Of a stretch of DNA of 24,646 bases, positions 12,101 through 18,577 are shown one piece after another; the stretch's first letter is position 1; each line of letters starts with the position of its first letter. The translations under genes were made by a program, and so were the position numbers. This DNA comes from Apostichopus californicus (taxonomy: Eukaryota > Echinodermata > Holothuroidea > Aspidochirotida > Stichopodidae), in the NCBI GenBank assembly GCA_020650975.1, contig JAIPMN010004084.1, positions 1 through 24,646 of the forward strand, written 5' to 3'. The notes under the pieces were generated by a model that did not search any database, was not told where the DNA came from, and saw only the letters and a program-made list of their open reading frames with translations.

Positions 12101-14077
12101 GTAGATTGCGACATAACCCACGCTCTATACAGTTCCTACAGTAATCACAACGTAAACCGCGTTTGAATACAGATTAATTTCTTCCTTAATTTTCTGTGAA
12201 ATTTCTTATAAATTATGTTTAAAAAAAAAATATTTGTAGTGCATCAGGGATTTCGTGACTTTTGTGTAACACAAGATAAGTTTGAACAGCAGACTTTTCG
12301 ATGTTTATACATCTTTCAAATTTGAAGATATTTCTGGATCAGTACATAAAATCGGCGGCATTTCCGGAACTTTTAAACTGGTCATACTACTTATTAGCTA
12401 ACACTTTACAGTAACACCGACTTGTAAGAAAGCAAAACGTTCTTCCAAACTTTGATCAAAGATATGGTTTCTTTGATTTTGCTCTGTGACTTAGTAGCCT
12501 TCATTCTTGAAGTGTGATTTCACTGATTCTTGGAACAGATTCAGCTAGAATGACAGAGATTTATACTTGCAAAGTTGATAGTCAAAATAGTCCAAGCAAG
12601 AAATTTTCCCTCACTTTGTGTAGTACCACTAGTTCAAGATTGTGATAAGTTGCAAGATGATATCAACTCTCTTTGCAACTGGGAGAGAACCTGGCAGATG
12701 AAATTTAATACCGCCAAGTGCTTCATCATGCAAGAAAAATATCACCTCTCACCAGTATCACATGGGAAGTACTGTTCTCCAAAAAGTGGACCATCACCCT
12801 TACTTAGGAGTTGAGTTGTCAAGTAACTTATCGTGGGCTTCTCACATCACACAAACTGTCAACAAAGCAAATCACATCCTGGGACTGTTAAAAAGAAATA
12901 TATGGAATGTTTCCCCCCACACCAAAGAAATTGCATATAAAACACTGGTTAGACAAAGGTTCCAATATTGCAGTCCTATCTGGGACCCTTACCAGAAAGT
13001 TCTCAGGAGAATCTTGAGAAGGTTCAAAGGAGGGCGGCAAGATTTGTGACAAATGACTATAGACGTACTAGCAGCGTCAATGACAAGCTTTATGACCTTA
13101 ATTGGGAGACTCTGCAAGACAGGAGGGGAAAAGCCAGACATACATCACTCTTCCAAGAAACCCATCACTCCATCAAATATCACTCATCTCCTGGCCAAGA
13201 ATTCATCTCCTAATCAAGCTACCCGCCAATCACATGAACTGAATTATATTAGTCCAAACAAAGACTGGTTTAGATTTTCGTTGTACACCTGGACAATTAA
13301 AGCATGGAACGCCCTATCAGCCAGCACCAAAACAGCACCGGATGTGACTACTTTTAAAAGCCTGATCAACGGCAACAGCTATAACAGCAAATTTTAATTT
13401 AGTTGCTCGCAGCGATGCATGACTGTACGTTGATAGCCACTTCCAGGCGTTTAGTGCAGTAGCAGACAAGACAAGAACTATAGTCAGTATTGCGAAGTTC
13501 GGAACACTGCGAAGTTCGGACACACAAGAAATGCACGATTTCACCCTGATAACCTACAACAAGAGTCAATTTCACGAAAAACTACGAAGCTACAGTTATT
13601 TTCTCTCCAAAATAACCTGTGTGCTAGCAAGTACTTACATATTTGTCTCTAAAAGGAAGTTATAGTTTTGGGGTGTTTAAATCTTAGGTGTCCGAACTTT
13701 GAAGTGCCCATGCTACTACTAGTGTACAGTAGTAGTACAGTGGTACTACTTTTGCTACTAATACTATAGTCCTTAGTAGGTTAGACAGCCTATGCAGGCT
13801 ACCCATGGCACGAGGCACACTAACCAGATCGTATACCAAATGGACCACTGAACGTTGCGGAGTTTCCAATAACCATGTCGTGGACGTGATTGAGTAGTTT
13901 CTGCTTATTTTCGAGATCATCTTTACGTCGCCTTCCTGCTTCATAGTCTTCCGGTAAGGAATAAAAAGATCTTCCACCTGGATTCAAGCTGCTCCGAAAA
14001 CTCGGTGTTTTTCTGTCCTCGGTTTGCATCTCGTTGCTCAGCGTTTGAAATTCCACCTTTTCACGGGGCGCAGCCAT
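154..14077 (-). CDS. PLP-dependent class V aminotransferase / cysteine desulfurase-like protein, 14 exons, partial at its 3' end
   Basis: Coding exons in order of transcription: 13825-14077, 9938-9968, 9042-9158, 8321-8438, 7193-7258, 6748-6813, 5940-6081, 5304-5343, 4900-5050, 4237-4347, 3630-3676, 2615-2819, 2240-2301, 154-265. All junctions are GT-AG and all phases agree, giving 507 codons without a stop; a donor after position 154 shows that more exons lie off the left edge. Fold-type I landmarks in order: YCDYTASG (about residues 87-94), a GSGCTAAIHKL cofactor-phosphate loop, SPFEHHSN with the PLP-stacking histidine (H182/H183), WDYATAG with the pyridine-nitrogen aspartate D260, and SPHKFVGG with the Schiff-base lysine K295. 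GGCACAGPY (C441, C443) sits where cysteine desulfurases carry the catalytic-cysteine loop. Family knowledge: such enzymes remove sulfur or selenium from cysteine or selenocysteine, or carry out related eliminations. The substrate here is unknown. I see no clear organelle signal; the first 84 residues are polar and charged. The family call is firm, the specific activity is not. Confidence 0.9.
266..2239 (-). other. Intron of the aminotransferase gene between exons 13 and 14
   Basis: About 2 kb, bounded by donor GTAAGTGTC and acceptor CTCAACAG; it joins LLLED to KPGFVRL in phase. Short open frames on both strands inside it have no recognisable similarity. The only structure I see is the imperfect inverted repeat at about 1515-1780. 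Confidence 0.75.
1515..1780. repeat. Imperfect long inverted repeat (foldback/hairpin element)
   Basis: Left arm about 1529-1611 and right arm about 1659-1766 are reverse complements with mismatches and a small insertion. GTTCAACCTGG pairs with CCAGGTTGAAC, TTTTCCGGGTATCACAGGAT pairs with ATCATGTGATATCCGGAAAA, and CCTTATCTTAGC pairs with GCGTAAGATAAGG. About 47 bases form the loop. The shape suits a foldback MITE or a processed hairpin source. No transposase is present and no clear target-site duplication could be fixed. Confidence 0.7.
2615..2819 (-). CDS. Cysteine-loop exon of the class V aminotransferase gene
   Basis: 68 codons of the small C-terminal domain, including VRHPETRQMLHHNFVCAVLN and ending LFGIQARGGCACAGPYAQ. 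The GGCACAGP loop aligns in position with the active-site cysteine loop of cysteine desulfurases, so C441 or C443 is the candidate persulfide-forming residue (inference). Acceptor TTTTTACAG, donor GTAATG. Confidence 0.9.
3362..3505. repeat. 48-bp minisatellite, three copies
   Basis: The unit containing GGTCACACA(T/G)GGTCA(G/T)ATAAT recurs with starts at 3387, 3435 and 3483, exactly 48 bases apart, with a degraded half unit before the first. Because 48 is a multiple of three, an open frame across it shows a 16-residue repeat. It lies antisense inside an intron and is best read as non-coding. Confidence 0.85.
4820..4884. repeat. 15-bp tandem repeat, four copies
   Basis: GTTGCTATGGATATT is repeated four times, with one C for T change in the last unit (GTTGCCATGGATATT). 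It lies 16 bases beyond the donor of the PLP-lysine exon, so it could sit in the spliceosome's donor-side neighbourhood. Confidence 0.9.
4900..5050 (-). CDS. PLP-lysine exon of the class V aminotransferase gene
   Basis: Begins SDQAAAQKDAIFLSPHKFVG and carries the Schiff-base lysine (K295) in the S-x-HK-x-x-G pattern of class V enzymes. It ends in a glycine run, DGGGGSVFF, before the donor GTGAGT. A 15-bp tandem repeat lies just beyond this donor inside the intron. Confidence 0.92.
5344..7192 (-). other. Introns around exons 6 and 7 of the aminotransferase gene: no recognised elements
   Basis: Intronic stretches 5344-5939, 6082-6747 and 6814-7192 hold no feature I can name. There are AT-rich runs and a short C/G-rich tract near 6328-6347. 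The coding exons 5940-6081 (KWQGCGRQLIG... to WDYATA) and 6748-6813 (VIRIPQSASG... to EGELK) lie between them. Confidence 0.6.
7502..7540 (-). ncRNA. Decayed hammerhead-ribozyme-like motif in a Penelope terminal repeat (copy 1)
   Basis: On the minus strand: GCCT, then TTGAAGA, a 6-bp hairpin GATCCT-GCT-AGGATC, AAAACGTC and AGGC. This follows the order stem I, CUGANGA, stem II, GAAA, very short stem III, UH, stem I' of the minimal hammerheads known from Penelope-like elements. The first core C is T here and the G of GAAA is A, so self-cleavage is unlikely. Confidence 0.6.
7640..7866. repeat. Long purine/pyrimidine-asymmetric tract
   Basis: The plus strand is almost entirely A and G for over 200 bases, including a run of ten G at 7823-7832. 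In the transcript of the host gene and of the Penelope relic it is polypyrimidine. It starts immediately after the relic's stop codon, so it is most simply that element's 3' untranslated region. Triplex-forming potential is possible. Confidence 0.75.
7866..8083 (-). pseudogene. Frameshifted remnant of a Penelope-type GIY-YIG endonuclease C-terminus
   Basis: One frame gives SQQHGEHFNLPNHTINDMSL and then LAVLT before a stop. A shift of frame then gives RISRERLWMQCLRTIQPHGL with NIQEEHD and a stop codon. Together these reproduce the order of conserved blocks at the end of Penelope-like element proteins. At least one frame change and truncation at the 5' side make it a relic. Confidence 0.7.
8926..8938. 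repeat. C13 homopolymer within a pyrimidine tract
   Basis: Thirteen consecutive C, flanked by CCTCCTCCCTT and TCCCG, in the intron between the exons at 8321-8438 and 9042-9158. Similar C runs occur at 16850-16860 and 24497-24509. Confidence 0.8.
9159..9937 (-). other. Intron between the micro-exon and exon 3 of the aminotransferase gene
   Basis: 779 bases, AT-rich, with no recognised element. Short open frames are not supported. Confidence 0.6.
9938..9968 (-). CDS. 31-nt micro-exon of the class V aminotransferase gene
   Basis: Found by phase and by family expectation. Acceptor ...GATACAG lies upstream and donor GTAAGTATT follows. It encodes the VYCDYTASG signature of the N-terminal segment of class V enzymes, with two bases at each end completing split codons. 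It restores the reading frame between exon 1 (ends with one base) and the exon at 9042-9158 (starts with one base). It is too short to stand out as an open frame. Confidence 0.88.
10112..10482 (+). mobile_element. TTAA-flanked MITE (family A, copy 1)
   Basis: 371 bases counting the TTAA at each end. Imperfect terminal inverted repeats read inward from the ends as TTAAAGGGTGTGAAGACT and TTAAAGGCATTGAAGACT. There is no coding capacity. A second copy of nearly the same length lies at 22239-22614 in the opposite orientation with strong similarity along its whole length. TTAA target duplication is typical of piggyBac-type transposases, which would be the likely mobiliser (inference). It lies in intron 1 of the aminotransferase gene. 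Confidence 0.85.
10793..11160 (-). mobile_element. 5'-truncated L2-like LINE, 3' end
   Basis: On the minus strand an open frame (11125-10889) matches the last part of LINE reverse-transcriptase proteins (YRSFKYSGSYLWNKLPDHIQ, then FKSLLKTHLF and a stop). The 3' untranslated region that follows contains GTAAAGCGCCTTGAGCA and GGCGCTATATAAGT and ends in an ATT-type repeat (10793-10824). That arrangement is typical of L2-clade 3' ends in aquatic animals. Truncation at the 5' side near 11160 is the usual result of incomplete reverse transcription. Confidence 0.8.
11161..12599. other. Intron 1 stretch of the aminotransferase gene with no recognised element
   Basis: AT-rich sequence between two LINE remnants. 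It contains a palindromic GTGACGTCAC at 12081-12090, a perfect CRE-type octamer core, but nothing around it shows that it is used. Small open frames are not supported. Confidence 0.5.
12600..13470 (+). pseudogene. Frameshifted non-LTR retrotransposon reverse transcriptase fragment (CR1/Jockey-like)
   Basis: Three frameshifts are needed to follow the protein: LQDDINSLCNWERTWQMKFN (to about 12765), then HHPYLGVELSSNLSWASHIT and KTLVRQRFQYCSPIWDPYQK (to about 12990), then LEKVQRRAARFVTNDYRRTS and LYDLNWETLQDRR, then the C-terminal FSLYTWTIKAWNALSAS. These are the thumb and C-terminal blocks after the catalytic FADD box, which is missing, so the copy is 5' truncated just past the active site. It lies antisense to the host gene in intron 1. 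The exact 5' and 3' limits are uncertain. Confidence 0.85.
13478..13702 (-). mobile_element. TTCGGACAC-ended MITE-like element (family B, copy 1)
   Basis: Reverse complement of segments of 23478-23943. Shared blocks include CACCCCAAAACTATA, GACAAATATGTAAGTA, GTGAAATCGTGCATTTCTT and the GTGTTCCGAA region. Both ends carry inverted copies of AGTTCGGACAC. This copy lacks about 230-260 internal bases present in the other. No coding capacity is seen. Confidence 0.72.
13825..14077 (-). CDS. Exon 1 (start exon) of the class V aminotransferase gene
   Basis: Encodes residues 1-84 plus one base, starting MAAPREKVEF and ending near SGPFGIRS, followed by the donor GTTAGT. I chose the ATG at 14077-14075 because it has A at -3 and G at +4. 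The open frame continues upstream with other ATGs, but those residues look like untranslated leader. The start codon lies in an AAAATGGCTGC context resembling a YY1 site, a common arrangement at TATA-less promoters. Joining this exon directly to 9158 gives an immediate stop; the 31-nt exon at 9938-9968 is needed between them. Confidence 0.82.
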
Positions 14078-14964
14078 TTTCTTCCATAATGTAAAACAAG
14101 GTTTCGGCTTTATCACAACCCCGACTATGTAAACATACATTGTGTAAGCTTCAGCCAAAGCTACACGGTTAACGGTCATACAGGTCAGGTTTTCCGAAAT
14201 TTCGCAATCACACACGACTCTACAGAAAAATAAAAACAATCAACAACTTCGACCTTGAAAGACTTCCTAAATTAAAGCCATACATGAATGTCATAGGAAT
14301 GTCAATTGCTCCGCAATGCTTCCATAAGTTTATTGGGTGAGTGCCGCTGATTCAGAAGAAGCAATTTCCCCATAAAGTCCGTGGAACAGAGTTATCAGTA
14401 TCACTAACGTCATTTAGGCTTAGCCTAGGCATATTACTTTTTAGTTTCACACTTACACTAAATTAAACATAGGCTACCATCGTCCCACGTTTAACTTAAA
14501 AAAGGGTTAATTTAGGCCTGAAGTCTACGTACTAAACGTCGGAAATACCGTGTCTTAGGGTAATTTATTCAACAACAAAAATTCTGAGGATTAGATCGTT
14601 CGGCCTAGGTCTAATTGTAAATAAATAGCAAGGATTAGCAAAACTGCTGTTTATTACATATTTTTTATTTCTGCCTTGTTTTAATGCCAAACATGAGAGC
14701 AAGCTTCATTTTATTAACATATTTATCATTAAATTCAGTTATTTATTATAGATTTTGCATTCTTTCCCAATGCCTTGGCTTGTATACATGCCCTCTGTGA
14801 AATATTTGACCAACCAATTAGTGTTTCAAGAACGTTTGTAGTAAAATATGTTAATGCCCAAGTTTGTGGTACTATATATCACCTTTATAACCATTTCCAT
14901 ATTTCATGCCTCTTCTCTTCATATCCATTCACAGGTGAAAAACTAATCTTTACAGTACCTAGCC
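14078..14964. promoter_or_regulatory. Head-to-head intergenic interval, probable divergent promoter
   Basis: The start codons of the aminotransferase gene (minus) and OXLD1 (plus) are 887 bases apart and point away from each other. OXLD1 probably has an upstream non-coding exon here, since splice-acceptor-like TTCACAG (about 14930-14936) and CTTTACAG (about 14949-14956) precede its ATG. No TATA box is obvious near either start. I could not place transcription start sites. Confidence 0.5.
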
Positions 14965-15462
14965 ATGAATGCCAGCAATAAATTGAAGCTCCTTAACAAC
15001 TGGAAATGCAACAGACTCCTTGCTAGATATTTTGAAAATGTTTCAATTGCAGGGATCCTGACCAAGAGCACAATGACCCACAAAAGATCTGCAGGATTTA
15101 ATATGCTGTCAGTTTCAGGTCCATCAGAACACTTGGCAAATGGAACAGTTCAAAGTGAGCATCAACAAACAGGAGATGAAGATGATCAAAACACTCATGA
15201 AGCAGATAACCAGTTACAACAAAAGCATGACCTTGAGTTGATTTCATCAGAAAGGAAAAAGTTGCAAAAGAAACTTCCACAGCCACCTGATCCAGAGACA
15301 TGTTGTGAAAGTGGATGTGTCAATTGTGTGTGGATAAAATATGCAAATGAGGTTAATGAATATTATCCTCCAGAAGAGAGGCCAGCCAAATTAAAAGAGA
15401 TATTGAACAATGTTGAAGACTACAATGTTAAGATGTTTCTCAAATTAGAACTTGGATTGTGA
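14965..15462 (+). CDS. OXLD1: OXLD1, oxidoreductase-like domain-containing protein
   Basis: 165 residues in one open frame. The C-terminal part holds the oxidoreductase-like domain: PQPPDPETCCESGCVNCVWI (about residues 105-124) with C113, C114, C118 and C121, then YANEV and a helical tail ending MFLKLELGL. Vertebrate OXLD1 is a mitochondrial protein of about 147 residues with the same CC-x3-C-x2-C-VW arrangement. The N-terminus is basic, with K and R and few acids in the first 45 residues (KLKLLNNWKCNRLLARYF), compatible with a mitochondrial presequence. The middle (about 60-100) is acidic and low complexity. The ATG has G at -3. Splice-acceptor-like sites just upstream suggest a 5' exon, so an earlier start is possible. 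Molecular function in the family is not well defined; metal or redox binding by the cysteines is an inference. Confidence 0.85.
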   Translation: MNASNKLKLLNNWKCNRLLARYFENVSIAGILTKSTMTHKRSAGFNMLSVSGPSEHLANGTVQSEHQQTGDEDDQNTHEADNQLQQKHDLELISSERKKLQKKLPQPPDPETCCESGCVNCVWIKYANEVNEYYPPEERPAKLKEILNNVEDYNVKMFLKLELGL

Positions 15463-15670
15463 ATCAGAAAGTAAACGTTACACTTGTTACCATGTAACAA
15501 TTGTTCTAGCATCTTAGTTTACTATTGTACCTTATAAGATTACACTGAAGTTTAAGGTTATGGGTTTGCCTTGGAATTCTTGTGAAAACTTGTTGAAAGC
15601 GCTCAAAAGAACTGTGTCTGATCTTGTAAATTATTCTTATTCATTGAGGGATGTTAAGTTTGACAATATA

Positions 15671-15796
15671 TTTAAATGATTGTAGTGTTTTATCTATTTT
15701 TCATTTTTTGAAGTGAAAAATAATTTATCATACTACCACAGTTTAAGCTATGGCTTTTAATGTTATTGCCGATTGTATGGATGTCAAGTGAAATGA
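15671..15796 (+). repeat. Direct duplication, copy A
   Basis: Shares with 16028-16172 the blocks TTGTAGTGTTTTATC, GAAGTGAAAAATAATTTATC, ATACTACCACAGTTTA and CTATGGCTTTTAATGTTATT. It lies about 210 bases after the OXLD1 stop, so it is probably within the 3' untranslated region. Confidence 0.85.
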
Positions 15797-15847
15797 CAAT
15801 AATGATGCTACAGTCCCAGTGAGTGAAAATTCATGAGTGGGAGAGTT

Positions 15848-15863
15848 TGTGTGTGTGTGTGTG
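15848..15863. repeat. GT dinucleotide microsatellite
   Basis: About eight GT units, between the two copies of the local duplication. Confidence 0.75.
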
Positions 15864-16027
15864 ACCAGTGTTTGAATTTCTACCATATTTAGCCCTCCTG
15901 GGCAAAATTGTTGGCCTTTAGAATGCGATAGATATTCAGAATTCAATTTTAATTGATATGTCAACAATGTGAATAATATATATTAATATATTTAAACATA
16001 ATTTTAAGACTATTGATAGTTGCATCA

Positions 16028-16172
16028 TTTAAATTATTGTAGTGTTTTATCAATTTTGCTTTTCTTGAAGTGAAAAATAATTTATCATACTACCACAGTT
16101 TATGCTGACTTTGTAAATGAAAGAACTGTGCTATGGCTTTTAATGTTATTGTCAATTGTATCGATGTGAAGA
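16028..16172 (+). repeat. Direct duplication, copy B
   Basis: Second copy of 15671-15796, same orientation, about 360 bases downstream. It has about 26 extra bases after ACCACAGTTTA relative to copy A; which state is ancestral is unknown. Confidence 0.85.
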
Positions 16173-18279
16173 ACTTGAAGTACTTAAATGAAATACTTAA
16201 ATGTGGGAATGTGGCAAAGTATCTTGTGAAGGTTGTAATCATTGCATCTTGACATGTCATGTAGGATACTTCTCCTCAGTGAAAAGATTTCACTTGTAAT
16301 GTAATCCCATGATTTGTTGTTCCTCGTCAACTACTATTATGTATTTAAGGTATAGTCTGGTCACAGACAATGAAATGCTTAACGCTTCGTTCGTTGTACG
16401 TAGCTTGATATACTAGTATATGGTTGATTTCAATTCATGCTTTAGCCTATAATTGACTGACTACAATAAGCCCTCCCTTACTCCAGGAAGTGGTCACAGA
16501 AGTAGTTCAAAAAGCTTTTCTTTCATATTGTAAACTTCATCTTGAATTTACCCTTGAAATGTGATTCATTGGAATGTTTATGAGAAATAATTCTTACAAC
16601 TCAATTAGCATGGTGACATTTGGTCACCCTTATGAGGATGTTAGTTTTTGACATAAAATTGCAGCCATTTCTTTATTCTGTCCTCCCATTTGCTTCAAAC
16701 CAAGGTTGCTCTAAGTATCTTTTAAGTTTTTTAAAATTTATTATTGTTACGTCATGCCTGAACTACCACGTGTCAGGGCTCATGGCTCATCCCAAATCAG
16801 TGTCTAAGCTGGGCAAGTTCTGTATGCTCACTTAATTTATTAAATCCCTCCCCCCCCCCCTCCCCCTCACAAGTTGATCTAGGTCATTCTGTCCCTTCAT
16901 GTTCGGCATGATAAGAATTGGAGTTATTAAAACACAATGGCAATTCAAGTGAAAAGATAAAATCATATAGCTATTACATTCTTGAGACAAGCATGATCAC
17001 TTCTATCAGAGGAAGAGTTGGGTATGTGCAATATGTGTACAAGAAAGAAAACAAAAACAAGCTGGATCTTTTAGAACCTGAGGTATTGTATTCTGAAGTT
17101 ATTTCAGTAGTGACACTGTATTGTATGTCACAAAAGAATGCATAGGCTGAAGCATTTAAATGATAACGTCTATGAAAGGATTGATCTGTTTACAATGCAT
17201 CCTCAGGAAAAATGCACCACCTCAATTTTGTAAGAGAGCTGATCGTCATTTCATTCATATTTTCAGTAACTTTTACAAGACAGCATAATATATGTACATT
17301 TAAAATTATTTATAGAATTAAAAATGATTTCCACGACATCTCTCTTTTTGCACTTTCCCTTTCTGTCGTTTTACAATCGTTTGTGATCACCTGGACATTT
17401 TGGTGCTTAAAATGCACTTTCCATAATTAAGAGGGCAAAAAGTCCCTCAGCAGATACTTTCAAAGATGCTTGTGGTATTTTCACCCCAAGCTGACATGGT
17501 AAACCTTCAAAGTACTTACACAACATTGATTAAAATGCAAATTAAGTGTCGCTTTTCTGTTAAATGATCTTAATCTTGTAGTTGAGGGAATTACCTAGAG
17601 CTAGGAGTAATTCTGGGTTCCCTCTAAATGTACCTATCCATTTCCCCTGGGTGGGATGGTGCAACTTGGGAGTGGGCATGAGGACTCCAATCCAAATGTA
17701 CATATTCTCTCAATCATACAAGGGTGTATTAGATAAGGTGTGTGCCTTAGAATAGTTGAAGTTTGGTTGCAATAACCTCCTTTGAATTAAGTTTTGGATA
17801 TAGTGCTCTGATATCAAAAGTCTGTCAATATGTCACAGATTCATTGTGCATAAACAACTTCGTCCAATGCTCTTTTGGTCATTGATTCCAAGTTTTCCTC
17901 TATATCAAGAGTGGGTAGAAAGAGTGTTTTATTGGTGTTCAACTGCTTTTTTTCCCCTTCTGTCCAGATCCCACATATTTGAGACTTGGCTTAAACGTCT
18001 ATATTCGGACACACGTCAGTTTTGCACGCAGGTCTATGAACAACAAAATTCTTGCAACAATCATGAAATTTGCTACAATTCTGTGAATTAAAAAGATATA
18101 AATATATGAACCCTAACAATCAGAAGGTTATCAATTAATCCATCCTCTGAATGGCAGAAAGATTAGTTTTTGGTAGATATGGTATCACAATTCAGCATGA
18201 AATGTTGTTTTCTACAAGCCATCTGGTTCATTCCACATACATTATATTCAAGTAGCACCATACAGTAGTTAAGCCTGCT

Positions 18280-18285
18280 TTTATT
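18280..18285 (-). terminator. Candidate COX10 polyadenylation signal
   Basis: AATAAA on the minus strand about 290 bases after the COX10 stop codon. This is a plausible distance; no downstream element was tested. Confidence 0.4.
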
Positions 18286-18577
18286 TCTCTCCACTGAAAG
18301 CACTCCACTTAGAGATGTGCATGGACATATGAACATGTTACATCAATCTAAAAGGTGGCATTGATCAATTGCAGATAATTAGCAATGCAAAACTTAAAGA
18401 TCTTCCACAACAACGAGTCCGGCTCATTTTAGGCAAAGTTAGAGATCGTTGAGGGTTTCACCTTCGGAGCAACTAAAGCACCTGGAACCCTACAAGTTCT
18501 AACAATTACTTGCAAAAACATTCAGCCACACTGGTGGAATCTCTTGGAACAGTGCAAAGTATCCATGTCTTCCATCT

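Larger units (their letters stand above)
15463..18577. other. Convergent intergenic region between OXLD1 and COX10
   Basis: Over 3 kb between two stop codons, holding the 3' untranslated regions of both genes. It contains a direct duplication (15671-15796 and 16028-16172), a GT dinucleotide run (15848-15863), a C11 run (16850-16860) and many short unsupported open frames. A possible COX10 poly(A) signal is at 18280-18285. No RNA gene was recognised. Confidence 0.6.

Noticed and set aside
14078-14239. Upstream extension of aminotransferase exon 1 with earlier ATGs
   Set aside because: The frame stays open but the residues look like leader sequence, and the ATG at 14077 has a much better context.
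14775-14981. 68-residue open frame upstream of OXLD1
   Set aside because: No recognisable similarity; it overlaps the probable acceptor region and OXLD1 start in another frame.
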